The notes below the pieces were generated by a model. The model ran no database searches and had not been told where the DNA came from. It worked only from the letters and a program-made list of their open reading frames with translations. 43,134 nucleotides of DNA from Actinomycetota bacterium (GTDB lineage Bacteria; Actinomycetota; JAUVYG01), in the NCBI GenBank assembly GCA_030603185.1, contig JAUVYG010000006.1, positions 1-43,134 on the forward strand. Reading direction: 5' to 3'. The position numbers were made by a program, and so were the translations under genes. Shown here piece after piece: positions 1-9,285 of this stretch (position 1 is the first letter of the stretch; every line of letters begins with the position of its first letter).

Positions 1-1374
1 CACCATCAGAATAACCGACGTAAGCAGCCCGACCACCGACAAAATCAGACCTCTGTAGTGGGCGGTACCATCACGAAGGCTTCGGGCTATATGGTGGGTG
101 AGAGCCACTCCTGCGGCAGCGAATAGGGCCACGGCAGGTAGCTGGATCAGTGCTGGGATACTGATTATCAGATCTGGACCTACGAGCGACTGCCACGATG
201 ACAACGAATAGTAAAAGATGATGACGAACTCGATAACCTGCGCTGCTACAAGAAGGGCCATCCGCTCTTTCTGAAGTCCCACATTCACCTTGATGAGCTC
301 TCTGGTCTGAGACTGCACCTCCATGGTTTCAGCTCCCCTGAGGAGGCCGACCTCTGTGCGTACGATGCCGATGGCGGCCTCTATTCGCTGAAGCAAGAGG
401 TTGAGCGAATCTGACTCGTCTCTAAGGCTGGTGGCGCCTGAGTCGGCCAGATTATTGAGGTGATGGGCCAGATTGCTATTCTTGCCCTTGCTCCCCCCGG
501 CAATCCGCTGGATCATCGCCTGGATCGAATCGCGCTCACTTGAGATTTCGGCGATGGCCTCCATCACCAGTTGAGCGTCGCTCGCCAGGGTGGCATAGAT
601 ACTGGAAAGTCTGCCGATTTCCTGGGAAAGGCTCTCGACCTGTTTCTGTTCTGCCTGCTGGTAGCTGAGTACTTCTCGATGGAAGAACTGAGCGACTGTC
701 TTGTCTAGAGCTCGTCTTTCTGCCGATATCGCCTCGCGCCGATTCTCGAAGAGCGTGAGTTTTTCAAGCAGTCGTCTAATGCCTATGTCCAGCATGGGGA
801 GATCGCGCTGCAGCAGTAGTAGGGTCGGGTCGGCAGGCGATACTTCACTCATGTAGCGAAGGATCGCGTAACCATGGAACCGAGACCCTGGTATTGGATC
901 CAGGAACATCAGCGAACCCTGATCCTCTTTCAGCTGCATGTCGTGACCTAGGACGTCCCTTAATGCCTCGCCGTCTGACAGGGTGACCGTCGTGCGGCCA
1001 AAGTACTGACTGTCTGCCGATTTGGCGCCGAGCTGGGCTTCGGCCAACGGGGTGATGTCCGGCAGGGAGCGACCATTCCACGCAATGACCAGGCAATATA
1101 CATCGTTCAAGAGGCGAAGCGAACAGACCATTTGGACGGAGTCGTCGATTTTGGTTTCTCCGAGGGACATGTACTCGCTCAGGCTCGAAAATGGGGAAGA
1201 GAAGTTCAAGGTGGTTTTGGGCATCTTGAAGAACGAGAAAAGAGAGTCCATATAGGCATTGAGCTTGTGATTCTCGTCCTTCATAAAGTACAGGTAGTCG
1301 GTGCGCACCGTGTGCAGTTCCTCTGGTGTGGCCGCCACGCGCAGACCAGGTGGACGTTCAGATTCGATACTCAT
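1..1374 (-). CDS. Uncharacterised coiled-coil membrane protein (C-terminus truncated by window edge)
   Basis: Not in the ORF track because it runs off the left edge. Hand translation from ATG at 1374 (MSIESERPPGLRVAATPEELHTVRTDYLYFMKDENHKLNAYMDSLF...) stays open to position 1 (458 codons). It has a long Glu/Gln/Leu-rich coiled-coil middle and hydrophobic C-terminal segments (MALLVAAQVIEFVIIFYY; LIISIPALIQLPAVALFAAAGVAL; GLILSVVGLLTSVILMV). Confidence 0.75.
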   Translation of the reverse strand, partial: MSIESERPPGLRVAATPEELHTVRTDYLYFMKDENHKLNAYMDSLFSFFKMPKTTLNFSSPFSSLSEYMSLGETKIDDSVQMVCSLRLLNDVYCLVIAWNGRSLPDITPLAEAQLGAKSADSQYFGRTTVTLSDGEALRDVLGHDMQLKEDQGSLMFLDPIPGSRFHGYAILRYMSEVSPADPTLLLLQRDLPMLDIGIRRLLEKLTLFENRREAISAERRALDKTVAQFFHREVLSYQQAEQKQVESLSQEIGRLSSIYATLASDAQLVMEAIAEISSERDSIQAMIQRIAGGSKGKNSNLAHHLNNLADSGATSLRDESDSLNLLLQRIEAAIGIVRTEVGLLRGAETMEVQSQTRELIKVNVGLQKERMALLVAAQVIEFVIIFYYSLSSWQSLVGPDLIISIPALIQLPAVALFAAAGVALTHHIARSLRDGTAHYRGLILSVVGLLTSVILMV

Positions 1375-1465
1375 CTTCGTGCCTGCTATTGATTGACATC
1401 GGTACCTACCTCTTATATCCACTTCTTACCCCGAATTCGCAGGTAGAACACGAAGCACTCGGTGC

Positions 1466-1471
1466 TATAAT
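1466..1471 (+). promoter_or_regulatory. Candidate -10 element (TATAAT) of the cobalamin operon
   Basis: Perfect TATAAT just upstream of the riboswitch; the -35 is weak. Confidence 0.45.
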
Positions 1472-1484
1472 CTTGGCTCTACTA

Positions 1485-1632
1485 AAGCAATCGACGAGGA
1501 AGGTGGCCACGCAGGCCACAAAGGGGAAGCCGGTTGGAATCCGGCGCGGTCCCGCCACTGTATCCGGTCCGCTAGACCGGGAGTCAGGAAACCTACCTTT
1601 CTTAGTCCCCATAGGCTTCACGCGGATGAAGC
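1485..1632 (+). ncRNA. Cobalamin (B12) riboswitch
   Basis: Conserved core read directly: AAGGGGAAGCCGGTTGGAATCCGGCGCGGTCCCGCCACTGTATCCGGTCCGCTAGACCGGGAGTCAGGAAACCTACC (B12-box GCCACTG, GAGTCAGGAAACCTACC), followed by a GCTTCA/TGAAGC hairpin next to the SD of the first B12 gene. Boundaries approximate. Confidence 0.93.
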
Positions 1633-1644
1633 ACAGGAGGAGTT

Positions 1645-2649
1645 ATGCGAGCAGTTCTTATCGTCGGGCACGGCAGCAAAGCTACAAATGCGGTCGAGGT
1701 CCTAAGCGCAGTCGGCGACGCGCTATCCAGCTACTTCGACAATGTCTCTGTGGCATCTATGCAGTTCAATGATCCCGATATCGAGACCGAGGTCACACGG
1801 TTAGTGGGTCTGGGAGCAAAAGAAATAATCGTCGCCCCGTTCTTCCTATACACCGGAAACCATGTAACAGAAGACATTCCCAAGGAGCTAGAAGCTCTAG
1901 GTGCCAAGTTTCCCGGAGTCAGCTTTCGCATGACCAAGAGTCTCGGATTCGACGCTCGTCTGGTGGACGCCATGCGCGACCGGATCAGTGTGGCCCTGGG
2001 AGATGCCCAGGTGGGCTTGCCGGTGACTCCCGAGGCGATTGAGCAAAAGAGTTTTGAGAAGATCGAGAGTCTGGTGGGCGACCGTGGCTACACAAAGGTG
2101 CAGGCTGATATCGTCCACAGATTAGTCCATACGACCGGTGATCCAGCAATCGCCGATCAGGTCGAGATGTCAGCTGATGCCGGCGAGGCCGGAGTGAAGG
2201 CTCTAAGCGACGGAGCGGACATCATCGTCGACGTGAAGATGGTGCGTTCGGGTATTCCGAAGTCCGGCCTTCTGTCGGTCGGAGGGGTCGTACATTGCAT
2301 GATCGACGACCCCGGGGTGGCCGCCGCGGCTGAGGCACAGGGGACGACAAGATCCGCGGCGGCGATGTCCGCACTGTCGGACAAGATGAACGGCGCTATC
2401 GTGGCGATCGGAAATGCTCCGACCGCCCTTTTCGAGGTCATCAAGCTGATCGACCAGGGAATCAGACCGGCGCTGGTGATCGGTATGCCGGTGGGATTCG
2501 TGGGTGCCAGTGAATCTAAAGACGAGTTGATCAGGGCGGCGCAGGGTGTGCCGTTCATCACCATCAAGGGTTATCGAGGCGGCTCACCCTGCGCTGCTGC
2601 CACAGTGAATGCGATCCTTCGCAACTGCCCTGTGAGGAGTGAGGTCTAG
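1645..2649 (+). CDS. cbiX-cbiC: CbiX (sirohydrochlorin cobaltochelatase)-CbiC (cobalt-precorrin-8 methylmutase) fusion
   Basis: N-terminal VLIVGHGSK...APFFLYTGNHVTEDIP (CbiX-type chelatase His motifs) fused to a CbiC domain (VDVKMVRSGI...GAIVAIGNAPTALFEVIKLI...PALVIGMPVGFVGASESK...GYRGGSPCAAATVNAI). AGGAGG SD at 1635-1640. Confidence 0.92.
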   Translation: MRAVLIVGHGSKATNAVEVLSAVGDALSSYFDNVSVASMQFNDPDIETEVTRLVGLGAKEIIVAPFFLYTGNHVTEDIPKELEALGAKFPGVSFRMTKSLGFDARLVDAMRDRISVALGDAQVGLPVTPEAIEQKSFEKIESLVGDRGYTKVQADIVHRLVHTTGDPAIADQVEMSADAGEAGVKALSDGADIIVDVKMVRSGIPKSGLLSVGGVVHCMIDDPGVAAAAEAQGTTRSAAAMSALSDKMNGAIVAIGNAPTALFEVIKLIDQGIRPALVIGMPVGFVGASESKDELIRAAQGVPFITIKGYRGGSPCAAATVNAILRNCPVRSEV

Positions 2650-2651
2650 GA

Positions 2652-3845
2652 ATGTCCTCGGGCAGCAGAGGTCTGACTACAGGCGCGTGCGCTGCTGGTG
2701 CTGCGAAAGCGGCAACGCTGGCCGCTCTGTCAGGTGCCGTCCCCATCTCGGTAGAGGTCGATCTTCCCGGCGGGTCCACTCGCACGATTCCTGTGCGAGT
2801 TCTTGCCGGTAGGGTAGCTGACGAGAACGTCCGGGCTGAAGTCATGAAGGACGCGGGCGAAGATCCGGATGTCACTCATGGCGCGGTGATCAGAGCGACC
2901 GTCAGGCTGTTCGAGGCGGTAGACGCTGAACAGAAGCAAAACCAGACTAGCAGCAGATCCGAGCTGGCTATTGTGACCGAGTGGCCTGACGACATCGACG
3001 GCGATCGAATCTCTTTATATGGCGGCATGGGAGTCGGGGTCGCGACCAAGAAAGGTCTGCCTGTTAAGCCGGGGGAGCCCGCGATAAACCCAGTGCCACG
3101 GCGGATGATCGCAGAGGCAGTACTAAGCGAGCTGCCGGATGACATGGCTGCCGAGGTGATCATCGCGGTCCCCTTCGGTTCTCGGATCGCCAAAAAAACG
3201 ATGAACGCGAGACTTGGGATCCTGAAGGGTATTTCGATTCTCGGGACCAACGGGATCATAGAGCCGATGAGTGAATCAGCCATTCGGGCGACCATTGATT
3301 CTCAGATATCGGTGGCGGTCGCCGAGGGCTCCAAGGATCTTTTGTTCACTCCCGGAAGAAAAGGCGAAAAGTGGGCCATGGACACTCTTGGTCTGGATGA
3401 GCTACGTATGGTCCAGGTCAGCAATGAGTGGGGTCATGCTCTAGAGGCCGCCAAGAAAGCGGGCGTCCGCGAGCTTTTGCTGGCAGGCCACCCATCTAAA
3501 CTCAGCAAGCTCGCAGGTGGAAGCGCCACCTCTCATAGCCGAGACGTAGACGTACCTTTCGAGATGTTGGCAACGCTAGTGGAAAGATCCGGTTTCGATG
3601 AAGATGTCGTCAAGATGGTGAGTGAAGCCAACACGGTGGAAGAGTTTCTACCGGTTTTGTCGATCCGCCCGGACTGCGCCGAGATGTTTTTCAACCTTTT
3701 GGGCTCTGCCATCGTTGACGGGGCAAGGGTGTTTTGCGGTGACTCCGTCCGAGTCGGGGTCGCCCTGTACAACCGGGACTCCGAGGTTCTGTGGGTCGGG
3801 GACGCTAGTGGTGTTGCGACTGGACTTGGAGGGAACGCAGGATGA
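2652..3845 (+). CDS. cbiD: Cobalt-precorrin-5B C(1)-methyltransferase CbiD
   Basis: MSSGSRGLTTGACAAGAAKAATLAALSG...VEVDLPGG and position in the cbi operon. Confidence 0.93.
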   Translation: MSSGSRGLTTGACAAGAAKAATLAALSGAVPISVEVDLPGGSTRTIPVRVLAGRVADENVRAEVMKDAGEDPDVTHGAVIRATVRLFEAVDAEQKQNQTSSRSELAIVTEWPDDIDGDRISLYGGMGVGVATKKGLPVKPGEPAINPVPRRMIAEAVLSELPDDMAAEVIIAVPFGSRIAKKTMNARLGILKGISILGTNGIIEPMSESAIRATIDSQISVAVAEGSKDLLFTPGRKGEKWAMDTLGLDELRMVQVSNEWGHALEAAKKAGVRELLLAGHPSKLSKLAGGSATSHSRDVDVPFEMLATLVERSGFDEDVVKMVSEANTVEEFLPVLSIRPDCAEMFFNLLGSAIVDGARVFCGDSVRVGVALYNRDSEVLWVGDASGVATGLGGNAG

Positions 3846-5092
3846 GTGGCCACGTTGTCGTAATAGGGATCGGACCTGGCGGACCTGAGTATGTCCTACC
3901 AGCTGCAATAGAAGCCGCGGCCTCTTGTGACCTATGGGTCGGCAGCGAGATGGCCGTTAAGGTGATGGGCGGCCAGACGACTCCCCCGTCCAAGGTGATA
4001 ACCATGGCCGGGCACTTGAGCAGGACTGTCGATGACATAAGGACTGCGGCTGCCGACCAGGTAGTCGGGGTGATCGTCACTGGTGATCCCCTAGTATATT
4101 CGCTGCTTGGCACCCTTCGGCGCGAGCTGAACGATATCGACATCAAGGTTATTCCGGGTATTTCCTCGGTTCAGCTCGCTCTCGCCCATCTTGGGCTTGA
4201 GCTTCCCGATGTCCGTATTGGTTCCGTGCATGGTCGAGATCCTGGACGCCTCGGCCCTCTGGTAGTCGGCGGTGATGCGGTTCTATTGCTTACGGACAAG
4301 ACTAATCATCCGGCTGCTCTCGCAGCGCATCTGATTGCATCCGGTGCTGATAATAGATCCATCACTGTGCTCGACTCACTTGGTAGGCCGGACGAGACCA
4401 TCATCGAGTACTCCTCTGCCAAAGATCTAGCCGCTGACGAGCAGGTGTTCCGGAACGCGATCATGTACGTTTCGAAGATCGCCGATGTACCCGGTCAGCC
4501 TGTAGCCGTTCAGGACGAACGGTTGATGCGGGGGAACGTACCGGTCACCAAAGAAGAGATCAGGCACATCGTTTGCGCCAAAATGCTTTTGGCTCGGAAC
4601 TCTGTCGTTTATGACATCGGAGCTGGCACCGGGGCTGTGACCAGCGAGATATCGCGAACCGTCTCTAGCGGTCGCGTGTATGCGATCGAGAAGAAGGAAG
4701 AAGCGCTTCGCCTCACCCGAGAAAACGCTCGACGCTTTGGTGTGGGCAATGTCGAGGTCGTGCCGGGTGAGGCCCCGGATGCTCTAGCTGACCTCCCCGA
4801 AGCCACTGCTGTGTTCATTGGTGGCTCTGGCCCCAGGTTGCGCGAGATACTGACGGCTTGTTCGTCCAAGATGGCCGAAGGTGCCCGACTGGTGGCGACC
4901 GCGGTGACCCTTGGAAAGACGGTCGGAATAATATCCGCCGGTGAAGATGTGGGTCTAACACTTAAAGAATCATTACTCGTACAGTTGTCGCGAGCAAAGG
5001 AACGGCCCTGGATACTAAGGGGCGAAAATCCCATTCATATATTTGTTTTTGAAAAGGAGGCAGGCGATGAGCCCGAAACTCCAAGCGCATGA
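3842..5092 (+). CDS. cbiET: Precorrin-6Y methyltransferase/decarboxylase, CbiE-CbiT fusion
   Basis: N-terminal tetrapyrrole methylase (VVIGIGPGGPEYVLPAA...VTGDPLVYSLLGTL) and C-terminal SAM methyltransferase (VYDIGAGTGAVTSEIS...VFIGGSG). Confidence 0.92.
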   Translation: MSGHVVVIGIGPGGPEYVLPAAIEAAASCDLWVGSEMAVKVMGGQTTPPSKVITMAGHLSRTVDDIRTAAADQVVGVIVTGDPLVYSLLGTLRRELNDIDIKVIPGISSVQLALAHLGLELPDVRIGSVHGRDPGRLGPLVVGGDAVLLLTDKTNHPAALAAHLIASGADNRSITVLDSLGRPDETIIEYSSAKDLAADEQVFRNAIMYVSKIADVPGQPVAVQDERLMRGNVPVTKEEIRHIVCAKMLLARNSVVYDIGAGTGAVTSEISRTVSSGRVYAIEKKEEALRLTRENARRFGVGNVEVVPGEAPDALADLPEATAVFIGGSGPRLREILTACSSKMAEGARLVATAVTLGKTVGIISAGEDVGLTLKESLLVQLSRAKERPWILRGENPIHIFVFEKEAGDEPETPSA

Positions 5093-7745
5093 TAACTCCA
5101 GCGGTCTGGGAATACTCTACGGAGTAGGAGTCGGCCCCGGAGATCCGGAGCTGATGACGCTCAAGGGCCAACAGATCCTCGGAGATGTAGCTGCGGTATT
5201 CGCTCCAAAGTCTAAGAGTGACGGGGACAGCCTCGCACTTAAGATAGTCGAGCAGTATGTAGGGAAAGGCTCACAGGTCAGTGAGCTGATATTTCCCATG
5301 ACCTCAGACTCGGATGAACTGGACAAGGCATGGACTCGGGCCGCTGATGCTGTGCTCAAGATCCTGAGAGCCGGAAATGATGCGGCATTCATCACGCTTG
5401 GCGATCCATCGACCTACTCGACATTCTCATACTTAGTCCGAGCGGTTCATCGCCAGGAGGCAGACGTTGAAGCAAGGGTCATACCCGGCGTGACCTCTTT
5501 TGCAGCCGCTGCCGCTGAGACCGCTCAACCCCTGGTAGAAGGCTCGGATGCACTAAAAGTCCTGCCCCTGGTGACTGAGGCGGATCTGGACAGGCTGGAG
5601 GATGAGACAGGCGCGGTCGTATTCCTCAAAGCAGGTAGACGGACCGCCAAGATCCTTGAGGCCTTACGACGGACCGGTCGTATTGACTCGGCGACTGTGG
5701 CTCGAAGGCTTGGGATGGAGGGCGAGTCTGTTCTCTCAGCAAATGCCTTTGAGCAAAGGAAAGAGACCGGGGATGAGTACCTGACGATCGTACTATCCCC
5801 TGCTCCTGTGGTTGAAACTGTGACTGACGCAAAGGGCAGCAAAAGGGGCATGGTCCATTTCATCGGAGCAGGACCTGGAGCCCCGGACCTGATAACCATG
5901 AGGGGTGCGACGGTTCTCTCGGAGAGTCCCGTGGTCATATATGCGGGGTCTTTAGTGAATCCAGAGATCTTGAAGCATGCTTCGCCGGATGCTGACGTAT
6001 ATAACAGCGCCTCGATGGACCTGGAAGAGATCATCGAAGTGATGGTCAATACGACGAAGGAGGGCAACGATATTGCCCGCGTTCATACCGGTGACCCAGC
6101 GCTTTACGGTGCGATTCAGGAACAGATCTCGGAACTTAAACAGCGGGACATCGAGTACAAGATAGTCCCGGGGGTGACTTCGCTGTTCGCAGCGGCCGCC
6201 ACCTTGGGTCGCGAACTGACTCAGCCTGAGCTTGCACAGACCGTGATCGTCTCACGCATCGAGGGCCGGACACCGGTTCCCGGTACTGAGTCACTTGCAT
6301 CACTGGCCGCCCATCAGGCGAGTCTTGCCTTGTACCTGAGCGTAGGTTCGATTGAAAGAGTCGTCGGAGAGCTGGCTGCAGGCTATCCGATGGACACCCC
6401 TGCGGCTGTTGTGTACCGGGCCAGTTGGCCGGATGAGAAGATCGTCGAGGGTACACTTGCCGACATTGCTCACAAGGTGAAGGTCGCGGGCATCACAAAG
6501 ACCGCGTTGATCCTGGTCGGGAGATTCCTGCAGGCTGAGGGTCGAAAGAGCAAGCTATATGATCCTGCGTTCACGCACGAGTATCGGGACGGCAAGCGGT
6601 CCTCAGCCACCGACGAGGTCGCTGAGACTCCAGTTGTCACAGAGCCAACGACTGCCGAGGTGGCTGTTGCCGCCTTGACCGAAAAGGGTGTTGAGGCTGC
6701 TGTGAAAGTGGCCGACGCGCTGAGGTCCATGGGACGCAGCGCGTCGGTGTACGCGCCCGCGTCACGACATGACAGAGACGATGTGGAACACCTCGCAGGC
6801 ACCTCCGACCTCCCCCTTCTCTTAAAAGAACATCAGGCACTCGTTGCCGTCATGGCTCTGGGCGTCGTTATTAGAACTGTTGGTCCTGAACTACGAGATA
6901 AGCGGACTGATGGCGCTGTGATCGTGGCAGACGAGGCGCTGGCCAACGTGATCAGCGTGGCCGGCGGTCACATTGGCGGGGCGAATCAGCTTACGACCGA
7001 GCTTGCTGAAGCAATAGGTGCTAATCCTGTGATCACGACTGCCAGTGACACCAGGGATGTTCCGGCCGTGGACCTGGTTCTTCGGGACTTGGGCCTTACG
7101 GTGGATGACCATACCTCGTTGACCACCCTGGCTGCTGATCTGCTAGCCGGCAAACCGTTAGACATATACACCGATCGTCCGGTGGACGCAGGACTGTTGC
7201 TTGATGCGCTGGATCCTTCGGTCTCGAATATTGCCCCGCTACCTGAGCATGCCGGGGATCAACTGGCCGAAGAAACGGATAACAATTCGGCAGACATACT
7301 GGTAACTGACAGCACCTGGCACATGGGCACGCCCGAGAGGACCGTGGTCCGGCCCCGCAGTATCGTGGCCGGGGTTGGGTGCAAGAAGGGTGCGACTCGC
7401 AGCGAGGTCCTGACAGCGATCAGGGACTGTTTCGCCGAGGCCGAAGTGTCTGTGGGTTCGCTCTCGATGATCTCATCGATAGACATCAAGAGTGACGAGC
7501 CCGGAATCCTCGAGGCTGCTCGTGAGCTAGGCGTGGACACTGAATTCGTCACAAGTGCGGATATCGAGTCGGTATCGGACAAGTTCACTGCCTCTGAGGC
7601 AGTAATGGAGCGAGTCGGGGTCGGAGGAGTGGCCGAGCCTTCCGCTCTGCTGGTCTCCTCCGGCGAACTGATAGTTGGAAAAACGATTTATGGGCCGGTC
7701 ACCGTGGCACTTGCCCGCAGGCCCGATGGGCAGGGAGTGATCTGA
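5067..7745 (+). CDS. cbiLFG: Trifunctional CbiL-CbiF-CbiG (C20 methyltransferase, C11 methyltransferase, cobalt-precorrin-5A hydrolase)
   Basis: Three domains in one frame: CbiL (LYGVGVGPGDPELMTLKG...), CbiF (VHFIGAGPGAPDLITMRGATVLSESPVVIYAGSLVNPEIL...), CbiG (VAVMALGVVIRTVGPELRDKRTDGAVIVADEALANVISVAGGHIGGANQLT...VAGVGCKKGA). Start placed at ATG 5067 after AAGGAGG; the track ORF begins at 5043. Confidence 0.9.
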   Translation: MSPKLQAHDNSSGLGILYGVGVGPGDPELMTLKGQQILGDVAAVFAPKSKSDGDSLALKIVEQYVGKGSQVSELIFPMTSDSDELDKAWTRAADAVLKILRAGNDAAFITLGDPSTYSTFSYLVRAVHRQEADVEARVIPGVTSFAAAAAETAQPLVEGSDALKVLPLVTEADLDRLEDETGAVVFLKAGRRTAKILEALRRTGRIDSATVARRLGMEGESVLSANAFEQRKETGDEYLTIVLSPAPVVETVTDAKGSKRGMVHFIGAGPGAPDLITMRGATVLSESPVVIYAGSLVNPEILKHASPDADVYNSASMDLEEIIEVMVNTTKEGNDIARVHTGDPALYGAIQEQISELKQRDIEYKIVPGVTSLFAAAATLGRELTQPELAQTVIVSRIEGRTPVPGTESLASLAAHQASLALYLSVGSIERVVGELAAGYPMDTPAAVVYRASWPDEKIVEGTLADIAHKVKVAGITKTALILVGRFLQAEGRKSKLYDPAFTHEYRDGKRSSATDEVAETPVVTEPTTAEVAVAALTEKGVEAAVKVADALRSMGRSASVYAPASRHDRDDVEHLAGTSDLPLLLKEHQALVAVMALGVVIRTVGPELRDKRTDGAVIVADEALANVISVAGGHIGGANQLTTELAEAIGANPVITTASDTRDVPAVDLVLRDLGLTVDDHTSLTTLAADLLAGKPLDIYTDRPVDAGLLLDALDPSVSNIAPLPEHAGDQLAEETDNNSADILVTDSTWHMGTPERTVVRPRSIVAGVGCKKGATRSEVLTAIRDCFAEAEVSVGSLSMISSIDIKSDEPGILEAARELGVDTEFVTSADIESVSDKFTASEAVMERVGVGGVAEPSALLVSSGELIVGKTIYGPVTVALARRPDGQGVI

Positions 7746-8503
7746 TGGCTGAGGAACAAATGGGTCGGATCACCGTTGTCGGTATCGGTCCGGGAGGCCG
7801 CTCGCATCTAACTCCAAAGGCGCTCGCTGCCATCGAGGCGTGCGATGTGGTCATCGGCTACAAGAGCTACACCGACAACATCACCGACCTGATAGCAGGT
7901 AAGAGGGTCGTGATAAGCGGGATGCGCCGCGAGATCGAGCGCGCCGTTGAAGCGGTCGAAGCCGCTAGTCTGGGTGATGACGTCGTGGTCGTGAGCAGTG
8001 GTGATCCCGGTATTTACGGGATGGCCGGGCTCGTACTCGAGGTCGTAAACGAGAAGGGTATGAACGAGACGATCGAGGTCGAGATGGTCCCTGGCGTTAC
8101 CGCTTTGTCGGCTGCCGCCGCGGCTCTCGGTGCTCCACTGATGCATGATTTTTGTTCGATCAGTCTTTCGGATCTGTTGACCTCATGGGAACTGATACTT
8201 AAGAGGCTCAAGGCCGCCGCTGAGGCAGATTTCGTTATTGCGCTCTATAACCCACGTAGCCAGGGAAGGCCAGGTCACCTGCGCGCTGCTCTGGATGTTA
8301 TAGCCGAGACACGGGAGGGCACCACGCCGGTAGGCGTGGTGCGTAACGCGTCCCGAGATGACCAGACCGCTGTCGTCACGACTCTCGATGAGATCGAGGA
8401 CGCGTCTGTGGACATGCTGACCCTGGTGCTTGTCGGGAACAGCCAGACCAAAATCATCGGTGGCCGGATCGTCACACCCCGGGGCTATGAGGTTAGACTG
8501 TGA
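7745..8503 (+). CDS. cbiH: Precorrin-3B C(17)-methyltransferase CbiH
   Basis: ITVVGIGPGGRSHLTPKALAAIEACDVVIGYKSY...SSGDPGIYGMAGLVLE...FVIALYNPRSQGRP. Confidence 0.93.
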   Translation: MAEEQMGRITVVGIGPGGRSHLTPKALAAIEACDVVIGYKSYTDNITDLIAGKRVVISGMRREIERAVEAVEAASLGDDVVVVSSGDPGIYGMAGLVLEVVNEKGMNETIEVEMVPGVTALSAAAAALGAPLMHDFCSISLSDLLTSWELILKRLKAAAEADFVIALYNPRSQGRPGHLRAALDVIAETREGTTPVGVVRNASRDDQTAVVTTLDEIEDASVDMLTLVLVGNSQTKIIGGRIVTPRGYEVRL

Positions 8504-9285
8504 GCCGACCTGGACCTACCTGGGTCGTCGCGGGCACAAGTGACGTCCGCGACATCATCACAGGAATCGCTTACCAAGAGGGTCGCGAGACTGTCGCAAC
8601 GGTCGCGACGGATCTGGGTGGCGACCTACTAAAAAAACACTGTCCCGCAGCTAAGGTCCTGGTAGGACGACTGGACCCTGATGGAATGAAACAACTTATT
8701 CATGATGAAGGCATTGAACATATCGTCGACGCATCTCATCCGTTCGCGGCGGAAGTATCTCGAAACGTTATTGATGTCGCTGCCGAGCTTGGGATCGATT
8801 ATCTGAGGTTTGAACGGCCTGGTATCGGTCCTATTGAATCGCCGGTGGTGAAGATGGCTGACAGCATTGAGTCAGCGGCACGAATGGCGGCCGCGATGGG
8901 CCCCCGGATGTTGGTCACCACGGGCTCCAAGAATATCCGCGTGTTCGCTGATGTGGCAAAACGCTGCGGCGTTAAGGTGTTCGCCCGCGTTTTGGATGTA
9001 CCGGCCTCACTTGAGGCCGCTCGCGAGGCCGGCCTCACAGAGGAAGGCATCATCAAGTTCTCCGGCTCTCAGGACGGAGTCGACATCTTTGACCTACTTA
9101 ACGAAATACAACCGACTGCGGTCGTCAGTAAGGACAGCGGGATCACAGGGGGCACGGTCGAGAAGATCGTCGCCTGCGAGGCCTTGAACGTTCCGATCAT
9201 CATCGTGGGCAGACCCTCCATCGATTACCCGAAAACCGTTAATACCGTACAAGCGGCTGTCGAGGCGGTGGCAGTATGGGCGTGA
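8500..9285 (+). CDS. cbiJ: Precorrin-6A reductase CbiJ/CobK
   Basis: GTG start overlapping the cbiH stop; VVAGTSDVRDI...IEHIVDASHPFAAEVSRNVIDVAAELGIDYLRFERP...MLVTTGSKNIRVF. Confidence 0.9.
   Translation: MSRPGPTWVVAGTSDVRDIITGIAYQEGRETVATVATDLGGDLLKKHCPAAKVLVGRLDPDGMKQLIHDEGIEHIVDASHPFAAEVSRNVIDVAAELGIDYLRFERPGIGPIESPVVKMADSIESAARMAAAMGPRMLVTTGSKNIRVFADVAKRCGVKVFARVLDVPASLEAAREAGLTEEGIIKFSGSQDGVDIFDLLNEIQPTAVVSKDSGITGGTVEKIVACEALNVPIIIVGRPSIDYPKTVNTVQAAVEAVAVWA

Noticed and set aside
1326-1772. 148-aa ORF over the riboswitch
   Set aside because: Spans the cobalamin riboswitch and overlaps cbiXC; low-complexity Arg-rich translation typical of spurious ORFs.
5525-6067. 180-aa antisense ORF in cbiLFG, and similar antisense ORFs (9752-10336, 10945-11469, 4609-5034, 35606-36016)
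   Set aside because: Ser/Arg/Pro-rich antisense shadows of well-supported coding sequences in a GC-rich genome; no recognisable domains.
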